Shown piece after piece: positions 39,716 through 47,875 of a stretch of DNA of 64,000 nt. Position 1 is the stretch's first letter, and the number at the start of each line of letters is the position of its first letter. The DNA is from Mesorhizobium sp. NZP2077 (GTDB lineage Bacteria; Pseudomonadota; Alphaproteobacteria; Rhizobiales; Rhizobiaceae), in contig NZ_CP051293.1 of assembly GCF_013170805.1 (NCBI RefSeq), forward strand, positions 1,866,001 to 1,930,000. The letters are read 5' to 3'. Both the position numbers and the translations under genes were made by a program. Below the pieces are notes generated by a model. It saw only the letters and a list, made by a program, of their open reading frames with translations, ran no database searches and had not been told where the DNA came from.

Positions 39716-39964
39716 TCAGAACGCGCTCGGCACGATCCACGGGTTGATGCTGATGCCGAGGCGCGGACCCTTGCCTTCAGCGGTATTTTCCGAAGCGCCC
39801 TTCTTCTCGACCGAGCCGGTCGAGGTGCAATCGAGCTTCACATTGGTCTTGGTGTCGACGCAGGTCGCGGCCGGCACGTGCTTGACCGGCTGGGTGGTGC
39901 CGGCAGCGAAGGCCGAGCCGGAAAGGGCCAACACGGCGGCGAGGGTGAGGAGTGTCTTTTTCAT
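39716..39964 (-). CDS. Small secreted protein, unknown function
   Basis: 82 residues: signal peptide MKKTLLTLAAVLALSGSAFA, then a 60-residue mature part with two cysteines (AATCVDTKTNVKLDCTSTGS) and a Pro-containing end (GISINPWIVPSAF). No family recognised with confidence. Its upstream region carries two perfect palindromes that look like operators for the TetR regulator encoded next door, so it may be a target of that regulator. Confidence 0.7.
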   Translation of the reverse strand: MKKTLLTLAAVLALSGSAFAAGTTQPVKHVPAATCVDTKTNVKLDCTSTGSVEKKGASENTAEGKGPRLGISINPWIVPSAF

Positions 39965-39997
39965 TGTCAGTCTCCGTTTTCGACGGTCAAATTTTTC

Positions 39998-40011
39998 CCG
40001 TACATGTACGG
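39998..40011. promoter_or_regulatory. TetR-type operator candidate 1
   Basis: CCGTACATGTACGG, a perfect 14-bp palindrome 34 bp upstream of the small secreted protein start. A degenerate CGTAC/TACGG pair (CGTACAAATACGG, 40017-40029) follows closely. Confidence 0.55.
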
Positions 40012-40055
40012 TGTGGCGTACAAATACGGCCGGCGATCGCGAAGTTCAAGTCAAA

Positions 40056-40071
40056 ATCGTACGCGTACGAT
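40056..40071. promoter_or_regulatory. TetR-type operator candidate 2
   Basis: ATCGTACGCGTACGAT, a perfect 16-bp palindrome sharing the CGTAC/GTACG half sites of candidate 1, between the tetR stop and the small secreted protein gene. Confidence 0.5.
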
Positions 40072-40153
40072 AGATTTCTTGTTAACCAAGAAATTTGCCC
40101 TCGGTTTGGTTGAGAAGGGTGGCGGGGAGGTGAGGAAACGACGGAAATGTCGT

Positions 40154-40798
40154 TCAGCAGTCGACCGGAGTCTCGGTCAATGGCGGTACGTTCTGAGTGC
40201 TGAGTGCGGCCAGTTGGAGGTCGCACATCCGTTTCACGAAAGCATACGGGTCGCCGAAGGGGTAGAAGGGGAAGGTGATCAGCAGCGAGATCGTGCCGTG
40301 GCCGACCGCCCACAGCATGGTGGCGATGGCGCGCGGATCGCCGTGCAGTTTTCCGGCAACGACGCAGGCTTCGACCCGGGTGATCAGCGCCTTCATCGCC
40401 GGGTTGGCCTCGTGCATTTCTTCAAAACTCCGGCCTTCCGGCGGCGTGGTCTTTTCGGTCATGAAGACAGTGCGGTATTCATTGGGATTGCCGAGGCCGA
40501 AGGCGGCATATTCGGTCATCACCGCCCGCAGGGCCTCGATCGGATCGTCGGACGGATGCTCCTCGATGCGGCGGGCAAGCGTCTCGAAGGCGTCTTCGGC
40601 CAGCGCGAACAGGATGTCCTGCTTGTCGGAGAAATAGGAATAGACCGACATCGGCGCATAGCCGACCCGCTTGGCCAGTTTGCGGATGGTCAGGCCCTCA
40701 TAGCCTTCTTCCTGGACAAGCTTGTGCGCGGCTTCGAGCAGTTCGGAGCGCAGTTCGGCCTTTTGTTTTTCGCGGCGTTTCTGGACGCTCGGCGGCAA
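40154..40798 (-). CDS. TetR/AcrR family regulator
   Basis: 214 residues. The N-terminal HTH (LLEAAHKLVQEEGYEGLTIR, then RVGYAPMSVYSYFSDKQDIL) is classical TetR. The C-terminal ligand domain contains FMTEKTTPPEG and resembles TetR_C_33-type regulators of lipid/CoA metabolism genes. The start is a TTG at 40798 with GAAGG nine bases upstream; no ATG fits. A near-consensus promoter and a CCGTACA half-site lie in front, suggesting autoregulation. It follows the CoA-ester gene cluster on the same strand. Confidence 0.88.
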   Translation of the reverse strand: MPPSVQKRREKQKAELRSELLEAAHKLVQEEGYEGLTIRKLAKRVGYAPMSVYSYFSDKQDILFALAEDAFETLARRIEEHPSDDPIEALRAVMTEYAAFGLGNPNEYRTVFMTEKTTPPEGRSFEEMHEANPAMKALITRVEACVVAGKLHGDPRAIATMLWAVGHGTISLLITFPFYPFGDPYAFVKRMCDLQLAALSTQNVPPLTETPVDC

Positions 40799-40833
40799 AA
40801 TCTGGTGCCTTCGTTTGGTTGGTGCCTGGCTAA

Positions 40834-40861
40834 ATTATATACGCTGTACGGAAACGAACAA
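40834..40861 (-). promoter_or_regulatory. Sigma70-type promoter and operator of the tetR gene
   Basis: On the minus strand TTGTTC (40856-40861), a 16-bp spacer and TATAAT (40834-40839). The spacer contains CCGTACAGCGTA, resembling the palindrome CCGTACATGTACGG at 39998. The arrangement suits repression by the TetR product. Confidence 0.6.
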
Positions 40862-40890
40862 GGGCGCGGGAAGTTCCCATGCGGCATGGT

Positions 40891-41670
40891 TCAGATGGCG
40901 CCGACGCCGCCGTCGATGGCCAGTGCGTGGCCGGTCATGAAGGAATTGGCCGGGTCGGCGGCGAACAGGATGGCGGTGATGATCTCATCGACTTCCGCCA
41001 CGCGTTTCATCGGTACGCCGCGTGTCAGTTCGGCCAACGCCTCTGCCTCCGGCGCGCCGGATACGCGCACGAAGCTATCGACCATCGCTGTCCTGGTGTG
41101 GGCAGGGCAGACGGCATTGATGCGCACACCCTTGGTGGCGTATTCGGCCGCCGCCGACTTGGTCAACCCGACGACGCCATGCTTGGCGGCGGCATAGACC
41201 GAAAGTTTCGGCGCGCCAACCAGCCCGGCAACCGAGGCGATGTTGACGATGGCGCCGCCCTTGGCCGTGGCCTTGAACTGCCGTTCCATCTGCGGGATCT
41301 GGTGCTTCATGGCATAGAAGACGCCAAGCAGGTCGATCTCCAGCACGCGGCGGGCCTCATCCGACGGCACTTGCGGCAGGCGCACGAAACTCTGGACGAT
41401 GCCGGCATTGTTGATGGCGACATCCAGCCGGCCAAATCTTTCGACAGCCAGCCTGACCAGACCCTCCGACAGTTTCTCGTCGGCGATGTTGCCGGCCAGG
41501 ATCGCCGTTTCGGCCGGCAAGGAAGCTGCAAGATCGGCGAGCGCCTTTTCGTCGATGTCCGACAGCACCAGCCGCGCGCCTTCAGTGGCAAAGCCCTTCG
41601 CGGCCCCACCGCCAAGCCCGCCGGCGGCACCCGTGATCAGCACCGTTGCTCCGTCAAAGCGGCCCATCAT
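40891..41670 (-). CDS. SDR family oxidoreductase in CoA-ester cluster
   Basis: 259-residue short-chain dehydrogenase: TGAAGGLGGGAAKGFA cofactor loop, acidic SDIDEKAL after strand two (NAD preference), NNAG, catalytic ASVAG Ser, YAAAKHG, and C-terminal HALAIDGG. Its start overlaps the stop of the kinase gene by four bases (ATGA). Within this cluster a plausible job is oxidation of a 3-hydroxyacyl-CoA, as LvaD does in levulinate catabolism; this is inference. Confidence 0.88.
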   Translation of the reverse strand: MMGRFDGATVLITGAAGGLGGGAAKGFATEGARLVLSDIDEKALADLAASLPAETAILAGNIADEKLSEGLVRLAVERFGRLDVAINNAGIVQSFVRLPQVPSDEARRVLEIDLLGVFYAMKHQIPQMERQFKATAKGGAIVNIASVAGLVGAPKLSVYAAAKHGVVGLTKSAAAEYATKGVRINAVCPAHTRTAMVDSFVRVSGAPEAEALAELTRGVPMKRVAEVDEIITAILFAADPANSFMTGHALAIDGGVGAI

Positions 41671-42707
41671 GACTTCCCCTGCTTGTCGATCAGTTTGGCG
41701 GCGAGATGCGAAAGCAGCTTCACCGCCTCGCCATAGGTTCTGGCCTTTTCGGGATTGGAGGCGTTGCCGTCCAGCGCGCGCTTGTAGACGCCCTGGCAGA
41801 TCGCAGCCAACCGAAAGAAGGAGAAGGCGAGGAAGAAGGTCCAGTTGCCGATGCTGGTGAGCCCGCGCCGTCGGCAATAGGCGGCGACATAGTCTTCTTC
41901 GGAGGGAAGGCCGAGCGCGGTGCGATCGACGCCGCCCAGGCCGCGAAAGCCCGAAGCGTGCGGCAGGCGCCATTGCATGCACTGATAGGCGATGTCGGCG
42001 AACGGATGACCAAGCGTCGACAGTTCCCAGTCGAGCACGGCGATGACCCTTGGCTGGTCCGGCGCGAAGATCAGATTGTCCAGCCGGTAGTCGCCATGCA
42101 CCAGCGAGATCAGCCCGTCGTCTGCGGGCATGTGCGTTTCCAGCCAGGCGATCAGCTGGTCCATGTCGGCAATGCTGCCGGTTTCCGAGGCACGGTACTG
42201 GCTGGTCCAGCGCGCCAGCTGCCGCTCGAAATAATTGCCTGGCCGGCCGAAATCGCCGAGACCTACGGCCTCGACATCGACGTCGTGCAGGGCCGCGAGC
42301 GTGCCGTTCATGGCGTCGTAGATCGCGGCGCGCTCGTTATTGTCGGGCGCTTCCGGCAGCGCCGGATCCCAGAAGATGCGGCCGTCGAGGAAATCCATGA
42401 CATAGAACATGCGGCCGATCGGCGAGTCCTCCGCCGACAGATGCAGCATTTCAGGCACCGGCACGGCGGTGCCGGCGAGCGCCTTCATCACCCGGAATTC
42501 GCGGTCGACCTGATGTGCCGATTTCAACAATTGCCCGGGCGGCTTGGCGCGCAGCACGTAGCGGCCGCTGGCCGCCGTCAGGAGATAGGTCGGGTTGGAC
42601 TGTCCGGATTTGAACTTTTCGATTGCAGCGAGCCCGGAAAAGCCCGGGATTTCCGCCTCGAGGTAAGGCGCAAGCGCTGCCTGGTCGAGCGCGTTGGCGT
42701 CGCTCAT
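41667..42707 (-). CDS. APH-family phosphotransferase, ACAD10/11-kinase-like
   Basis: 346-residue kinase-fold protein. KFKSGQSNPTYLL, VLRAKPPGQLLKSAHQVDRE, LVHGDYRLDNLIF (catalytic HGD loop) and AVLDWELSTLGHPFADIAY (metal D) match the kinase domain fused to ACAD10/ACAD11 in animals and the LvaA kinase of Pseudomonas. Those enzymes phosphorylate 4-hydroxyacyl-CoAs rather than aminoglycosides. It overlaps the MaoC gene upstream and the SDR downstream by four bases each, so the three are coupled. Confidence 0.9.
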   Translation of the reverse strand: MSDANALDQAALAPYLEAEIPGFSGLAAIEKFKSGQSNPTYLLTAASGRYVLRAKPPGQLLKSAHQVDREFRVMKALAGTAVPVPEMLHLSAEDSPIGRMFYVMDFLDGRIFWDPALPEAPDNNERAAIYDAMNGTLAALHDVDVEAVGLGDFGRPGNYFERQLARWTSQYRASETGSIADMDQLIAWLETHMPADDGLISLVHGDYRLDNLIFAPDQPRVIAVLDWELSTLGHPFADIAYQCMQWRLPHASGFRGLGGVDRTALGLPSEEDYVAAYCRRRGLTSIGNWTFFLAFSFFRLAAICQGVYKRALDGNASNPEKARTYGEAVKLLSHLAAKLIDKQGKS

Positions 42708-43183
42708 GCGGTCTCGGGCTGGCGTTCGATCAGGGTCAGCGTCAGCCAGCGGGCGGTCAGCGCCGGTTTCTTCGAGCCCTCGATCTCGATCGTCACGTCA
42801 TGCGCGGTCTGAACCCAGCCCGACGGCCTGACCTTGACGTCGGCCAGCACGAAACGAGTTCGAATGCGCGCGCCGGTCTTCACCGGCGCCAGGAAGCGCA
42901 GCGAATCGAAGCCGTGGTTGACGCCCATCTTGCCGTTTTCCAGCGGTGGCATGGTCTCGAAGGTCATCGCCGAGAGCAGCGACAGCGACAGGAAGCCATG
43001 CGCGATGGTGCCGCCGAACGGCGTCTCGCGCTTGGCCCGCTCGGGGTCGCAGTGGATGAACTGGTGGTCGTCGGTGGCGTCGGCGAACTGGTCGATCATG
43101 CGCTGCGTCACCACCCGCCACGGTGAGACGCCGACTTCCTTGCCGACACTGGCCACAAGCACATCGAGACTGATCGGTTCCAC
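42704..43183 (-). CDS. MaoC-like enoyl-CoA hydratase/dehydratase
   Basis: 159-residue hot-dog-fold protein. The hydratase motif is visible in FADATDDHQFIHCDPERAKRETPFGGTIAHGFLSLSL, with catalytic Asp and His (D..QFIH) and the GGTIAHGF loop. The start is GTG at 43183. It probably hydrates a 2-enoyl-CoA in the pathway formed by the neighbouring kinase, ACAD and SDRs. Coupled to the kinase gene by an ATGA overlap. Confidence 0.9.
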   Translation of the reverse strand: MEPISLDVLVASVGKEVGVSPWRVVTQRMIDQFADATDDHQFIHCDPERAKRETPFGGTIAHGFLSLSLLSAMTFETMPPLENGKMGVNHGFDSLRFLAPVKTGARIRTRFVLADVKVRPSGWVQTAHDVTIEIEGSKKPALTARWLTLTLIERQPETA

Positions 43184-43228
43184 GCTCTTGTCCTCCAGTT
43201 CACCTCCGGCTTCTACGACCGGAAAATG

Positions 43229-44044
43229 TCATTCCTTGAACAAGGTCAATCCATGTTGCACCGATTGCCCGCCGTCGATCGGCAGGATCGCGCCGGTGAC
43301 ATAGCTGCCTGCACGGCTGCACAAATAGAGCGTTGCACCGGCAATGTCATCCGGTGCGCCGATACGGCCGATCGGAACATGATTGCCGACATGCCTGGCC
43401 TGTTCATCCGTACCGGTGGCAAAGGCTGTCATCCGGCTCTGGAAGGGGCCGGGGGCAAAGGCGTTGACCGTTATGCGGCGTGCGGCGAATTCGAGCGCTA
43501 GCGTGCGCGTCAGATGATGCACCGCGGCCTTGGACGCCGTGTAGGAATAGGCGTCGTCGGCCAGCGGCTGCGTGCCCATCACCGAGCCCAGATTGATCAC
43601 CCGGGCGGGATCGGCGTTGCTGGCGGCGGCTTCGAGCAGCGGCAGCAATTCGCGCGTCAGGTGGAAAACCGCGGTGACATTGACACCAAGCACCTTGGCC
43701 CATGCCGAATAGGGGAAGCTCTCAAGCGGCGCACCCCAGGAAACGCCGGCATTGTTGATCAGAATATCGAGTTTTTCGGTCCGCGCCTTGACCTCGGTGA
43801 CGAGTGCGGCAATGCCGGCCTCGCTGGAGACGTCGCCGGCGAAGCCTTCGGCCCGGCCAGGCACGCCAAGCCCGTTCAGTTCGGCAGCGACCTTGACGCA
43901 GTCCTCGCCCTTGCGCGAAGCGATCATCACGCTGGCGCCGGCTTTCACCAGCGCGGTTGCCGCCATGCGGCCGATGCCAGTCGCCGCTCCCGTCACCAGC
44001 GCGGTCTTGCCGGCCACCGAAAACAGCTCGTCGAGATAGGCCAT
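43229..44044 (-). CDS. SDR family oxidoreductase
   Basis: 271-residue SDR: TGAATGIGRMAATAL, NNAG, catalytic LGSVMG Ser, YTASKAA, C-terminal GAILPIDGGQS. Basic residues in IASRKGED suggest NADP. The ATG at 44044 has GGAGGATTGGA upstream. It heads the minus-strand group and is divergent from the acyl-CoA dehydrogenase. A longer in-frame reading upstream is not supported by similarity. Confidence 0.88.
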   Translation of the reverse strand: MAYLDELFSVAGKTALVTGAATGIGRMAATALVKAGASVMIASRKGEDCVKVAAELNGLGVPGRAEGFAGDVSSEAGIAALVTEVKARTEKLDILINNAGVSWGAPLESFPYSAWAKVLGVNVTAVFHLTRELLPLLEAAASNADPARVINLGSVMGTQPLADDAYSYTASKAAVHHLTRTLALEFAARRITVNAFAPGPFQSRMTAFATGTDEQARHVGNHVPIGRIGAPDDIAGATLYLCSRAGSYVTGAILPIDGGQSVQHGLTLFKE

Positions 44045-44159
44045 TCCAATCCTCCGCGCACGACATGCGGGCAAACAGTTCGCGTTGACAAGGCTATCCG
44101 AAGTACGGTCATCCTTGCCACGGGCAAAATGCCCGGCCTGCATGAAGGGTTAGCGACCG

Positions 44160-45401
44160 ATGACGGAGATGAATCTCGGCATGACCGAGCGGCTGAAGCC
44201 GATCCACGCGCGCGTCGCGGCCATGGTGCGCGACGAGATCATGCCGCTCGACAAGGAATTCCTGGGCGAGGTCGGCAAGGCAGGCGACCGCTGGGTCTAC
44301 AGCGCGCGCCAGAGCGAGATCCTCGAAGGGCTGAAGAAGACGGCACGAGAGCGCGGCCTGTGGAATTTCTGGCTGACCGGCTCGGAACGCGGCTACGGCC
44401 TGTCCACGGTCGAATACGCCTATCTGGCCGAAGAGATGGGCAAGGCGCACTTAGGCGCCGAGACCTTCAACTGCTCGGCGCCCGACACCGGCAATATGGA
44501 GGTGCTTGAGCGCTACGGCTCGGCCGACCACAAGAAAACATGGCTCGAACCGCTTTTGGATGGAAAAATCCGCTCGGCCTATCTGATGACCGAGCCTGAT
44601 GTCGCCTCATCCGACGCCACCAACATTGCGATGCGCTGCGAGCGGCAAGGCGACGACTATGTGCTCAATGGTGAGAAATGGTGGGCATCAGGCGCCGGCG
44701 ATCCGCGTTGCGCCATCTACATCGTCATGGTTCGGACAGGCGGCGATGACGAGCCGCAGCACCGCCGCCATTCGATGATCCTGGTGCCTTCCGACACGAA
44801 AGGCGTGACCAAGGTCCGCGCCATGCAGGTCTATGGCGACGATGACGCGCCGCATGGCCATATGCACCTTCGCTTTGACAATGTCAGGGTAGCGGCGTCG
44901 AACCTGATCCTCGGCGAGGGCAGGGGCTTCGAGATCGCGCAAGGCCGGCTTGGCCCCGGCCGCATCCATCACTGCATGCGCGCCATCGGCCAGGCCGAGA
45001 TGGCGCTGGAGATGCTGTGCCAGCGCTCCGTGCGCCGCGAAGCCTTCGGCCAGAAGCTGGCGAAACTCGGCGCCAATTTCGACATCATCGCCGAATGCCG
45101 CATGGAGATCGAGATGGCCCGGCTGCTGTGCCTCAAGGCGGCGTGGATGATCGACCAGGGCGATGCGCGCGCCGCGGCGCCCTGGATCAGCCAGATCAAG
45201 GTCATCGCGCCGCGTGTCGCGCTGAGGATCACCGACGAGGCGGTGCAGATGTTCGGTGCGCAAGGCATCAGCCAGGACACGCCGCTGGCGCGCTCGTGGA
45301 CGCATCTGAGGACATTGCGCCTCGCCGACGGGCCTGACGCCGTGCATCGCCGCCAGGTGGCGCGGACGGAGCTGAAGAAATACACGCAGGAGAAGCTCTG
45401 A
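44160..45401 (+). CDS. Acyl-CoA dehydrogenase, ACAD10/11 type
   Basis: 413-residue FAD acyl-CoA dehydrogenase fold. The stretch ETFNCSAPDTGNMEVLERYG and AYLMTEPDVASSDATNI are distinctive of the ACAD10/11 subgroup and bacterial LvaC, which catalyse phosphate elimination from 4-phosphoacyl-CoAs as part of the conversion to ordinary beta-oxidation intermediates. The C-terminal domain has RREAFGQKLAKLGA and the FAD-contacting QMFGAQGISQDTPLA. The APH kinase that would supply its substrate is encoded divergently 1.5 kb away. Confidence 0.92.
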   Translation: MTEMNLGMTERLKPIHARVAAMVRDEIMPLDKEFLGEVGKAGDRWVYSARQSEILEGLKKTARERGLWNFWLTGSERGYGLSTVEYAYLAEEMGKAHLGAETFNCSAPDTGNMEVLERYGSADHKKTWLEPLLDGKIRSAYLMTEPDVASSDATNIAMRCERQGDDYVLNGEKWWASGAGDPRCAIYIVMVRTGGDDEPQHRRHSMILVPSDTKGVTKVRAMQVYGDDDAPHGHMHLRFDNVRVAASNLILGEGRGFEIAQGRLGPGRIHHCMRAIGQAEMALEMLCQRSVRREAFGQKLAKLGANFDIIAECRMEIEMARLLCLKAAWMIDQGDARAAAPWISQIKVIAPRVALRITDEAVQMFGAQGISQDTPLARSWTHLRTLRLADGPDAVHRRQVARTELKKYTQEKL

Positions 45402-45453
45402 GCAGCAGCCGCGGTACCATGAGCCCTCTGTCAACAACCAATGAGTGTCACCG

Positions 45454-46491
45454 ATGACCATTCCCTCCGAAATGAAGGCGTTGCTCCTGGTCGGCGACGG
45501 CTACACCAAGACGCCGAGCGGCAGTGCGCTCGAGGCGATGGAGCCCTATCTCGTGCCGGGCACCATCGCGGTGCCGGCGCCCGGACCGAGCCAGGTGCTG
45601 ATCAAGGTCAGCCTGGCCTCGATCAACCCCTCCGATGTTGCCTTTATCAAGGGCCAGTACGGCCAGCCGCGCGCCAAGGGCCAGCCGGCCGGCTTCGAGG
45701 GGGTCGGCACGATCGTCGCCGATGGTGACGAGCCCTATGCCAAAAGCCTCGTCGGCAAGCGCGTCGCCTTCGCCACCGGACTCAGCAACTGGGGCTCGTG
45801 GGCTGAATATGCCGTTGCCGAGGCGGCGGCCTGCATTCCGCTGCTCGATACGGTGCGCGACGAAGACGGCGCGGCGATGATCGTCAATCCGCTCACCGCG
45901 ATCGCCATGTTCGACATCGTCAAACAGGAGGGTGAAAAGGCTTTCATCATGACCGCCGGCGCCAGCCAGCTCTGCAAGCTGATAATCGGCCTGGCCAAGG
46001 AAGAGGGCTTTCGGCCAATCGTCACCGTGCGCCGCGATGAGCAGATCGCGCTTCTGAAAGAGATCGGCGCTGCCCATGTGCTGAACGAGAAGGCGCCGGA
46101 TTTCGAGGCCAAGCTGCGCGAGGTGATGAAGGCCGAACAACCGCGCATCTTCCTCGACGCGGTCACCGGGCCGCTGGCATCAGCCATCTTCCATGCGATG
46201 GCGAAACGGGCGCGCTGGATCATCTACGGCCGGCTCGACACGGACGCCACCATCATCCGTGAACCCGGCCAGCTGATCTTCCAGCACAAGCACATCGAAG
46301 GTTTTTGGCTGAGCGAATGGATGCGGCAATCTAGAGATCGGCGTGGTCCGGCGATCCTGGAAGCGCAGAAGCGTTTTTCCGACGGGCGCTGGTCGACCGA
46401 CGTGACGGCGGTAGTGCCGCTCGCCGAGGCGATCGCGCGGGTACCGGCCGAATTGGCCAAGCCCAACGGCAAGGTGTTCATCAAGCCTTGA
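45454..46491 (+). CDS. MDR-family (zinc-type alcohol dehydrogenase-like/quinone) oxidoreductase
   Basis: 345 residues from the ATG at 45454 (a GTG three codons earlier is possible). Medium-chain dehydrogenase fold: GES-like N-terminal domain (VLIKVSLASINPSDVAFIKG, PAGFEGVGTIVADG), then a Rossmann domain around FIMTAGASQLCKLIIGLAKE. The catalytic zinc Cys/His set is not evident, pointing to the zinc-independent quinone/enoyl reductase branch. It follows the ACAD gene and likely belongs to the same catabolic unit. Confidence 0.85.
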   Translation: MTIPSEMKALLLVGDGYTKTPSGSALEAMEPYLVPGTIAVPAPGPSQVLIKVSLASINPSDVAFIKGQYGQPRAKGQPAGFEGVGTIVADGDEPYAKSLVGKRVAFATGLSNWGSWAEYAVAEAAACIPLLDTVRDEDGAAMIVNPLTAIAMFDIVKQEGEKAFIMTAGASQLCKLIIGLAKEEGFRPIVTVRRDEQIALLKEIGAAHVLNEKAPDFEAKLREVMKAEQPRIFLDAVTGPLASAIFHAMAKRARWIIYGRLDTDATIIREPGQLIFQHKHIEGFWLSEWMRQSRDRRGPAILEAQKRFSDGRWSTDVTAVVPLAEAIARVPAELAKPNGKVFIKP

Positions 46492-46708
46492 CGCCGTCCG
46501 AAGTACCCACAGAAGCGCGAATACGAGGCTTTCGGAGGTCTTTTTCCGTCAGACCGTCGCAGTGCCTGACCATACGCAACGGCCCGTCGACTTGACGGCC
46601 GCGTCTTTCAGCCCCTATGCCACGCCGCTTTGTCCGTGATATGCCGCCGCCATCGAATGCCGGGACAGTGCTGGACTGAGCCTGTTCCGGGTGTTGTGGG
46701 GTGTCTTG

Positions 46709-47875
46709 ATGACGATGTCCAAGCCGGTTTTCGACCGTTTGGGACTTGGCCTTTGGATCGGAGCGTTTCTGGTCGTTCTTGTCCTCGTCTTGTTGGCGCC
46801 CGACACGCGCAGCGTGCTGTCGGCCTACAGATATGGCAGCCAGGAATTTCTCGCCGGGCGCCCGCTCTACAACATCCAGTCCGAGATGGGGTATCTCTAC
46901 GCGCCGGCCTTTGCCGCGCTCTATGTTCCGCTGTTCAAGCTCGGGCCGCATCTGGGCGGCCTGCTGTGGCATATTATCGGCTTCGCGGTGCTGACCTTCG
47001 CCGCGATGCGGCAGGTGCGCAAGCTCGGCGGCGGGGAATTACCATGGCTGCTGTCCTTCGGGCTGTTTCTCGCCCTGCCGATGGCGCTGGGTGCGATCCG
47101 CAACGGCCAGGCAACGATCCTGTTGACCGGCGCCTGCTGGCTTCTGACTTTGTCGGCGCTCGAAGGTCGGCGCGCCGAAACCTTCTTCTGGGCTTCGCTT
47201 GCCATCATCGCCAAGCCGACCGCGATCATCATGCTGTTGTTGGTGGGAGCCCTGCGTTTCCGGCTGATACCTGTGCTGGTGCTGGCCGTACTGTTCGTGC
47301 TGGCCTTGCCCTATGCTTTCGCGCCCGCCAGCTATCTCAACGACCAGTATCGTGTTTTTGCCGAGATGTTGACCTCGATGGCTGTCGACAACACCAGCCA
47401 TTTTGTTCCCACCGACTTCACGGCGCCCTTCACCAAAATGGGGCTGCCCCTCCCGGAATTAGGTGCCACGATCGTGCGCATCGTCATGGCGCTGTTCACG
47501 CTTTCCGCGGTCACCTGGTTCGACCGCAAGCTCGAACGCGGGACGGCCGGTCTCGCCATCTTCCTGACGGCGACGTTCTACATGTGCGTCTTCAACCCGC
47601 GCGTCGAGCCGAACACCTATGCCATGATCGCCGTGCCTGCCGGTCTCGCTGTCGCCTTGTTGTGGCGCGAGGAACGGGGCGGTGTCCTGGCCTCGGTGCT
47701 GGCGGTGACCCTGTTCCTTACAGGGCTAACCGGCGTTGAACGCCATATCCAGGATTTGACGTATCCCTGGTTCCGGCCGATCACGGTCACCGTTATCGCC
47801 GGCTCCCTGATCTGGTGGTTCTGGGTAAAGGCACGAGACAAGGTGATGAATGAAAGGCCTGTCGCAAATGGCTGA
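46709..47875 (+). CDS. GT87-family (DUF2029) membrane glycosyltransferase
   Basis: 388-residue polytopic protein with about ten hydrophobic segments. GT-C-type signatures of the mannosyltransferase/DUF2029 family: SAYRYGSQEFLAGRPLYN near the first luminal loop, YLYAPAFAALYVPLFKLGP, IRNGQATILLTGACWL and AIIAKPTAIIMLLL. Such enzymes use polyprenyl-phosphate sugars on the periplasmic face. The GT2 gene overlaps its end by 26 bases, so both are probably cotranslated. ATG 46709 follows a GGGG-containing leader. Confidence 0.85.
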   Translation: MTMSKPVFDRLGLGLWIGAFLVVLVLVLLAPDTRSVLSAYRYGSQEFLAGRPLYNIQSEMGYLYAPAFAALYVPLFKLGPHLGGLLWHIIGFAVLTFAAMRQVRKLGGGELPWLLSFGLFLALPMALGAIRNGQATILLTGACWLLTLSALEGRRAETFFWASLAIIAKPTAIIMLLLVGALRFRLIPVLVLAVLFVLALPYAFAPASYLNDQYRVFAEMLTSMAVDNTSHFVPTDFTAPFTKMGLPLPELGATIVRIVMALFTLSAVTWFDRKLERGTAGLAIFLTATFYMCVFNPRVEPNTYAMIAVPAGLAVALLWREERGGVLASVLAVTLFLTGLTGVERHIQDLTYPWFRPITVTVIAGSLIWWFWVKARDKVMNERPVANG

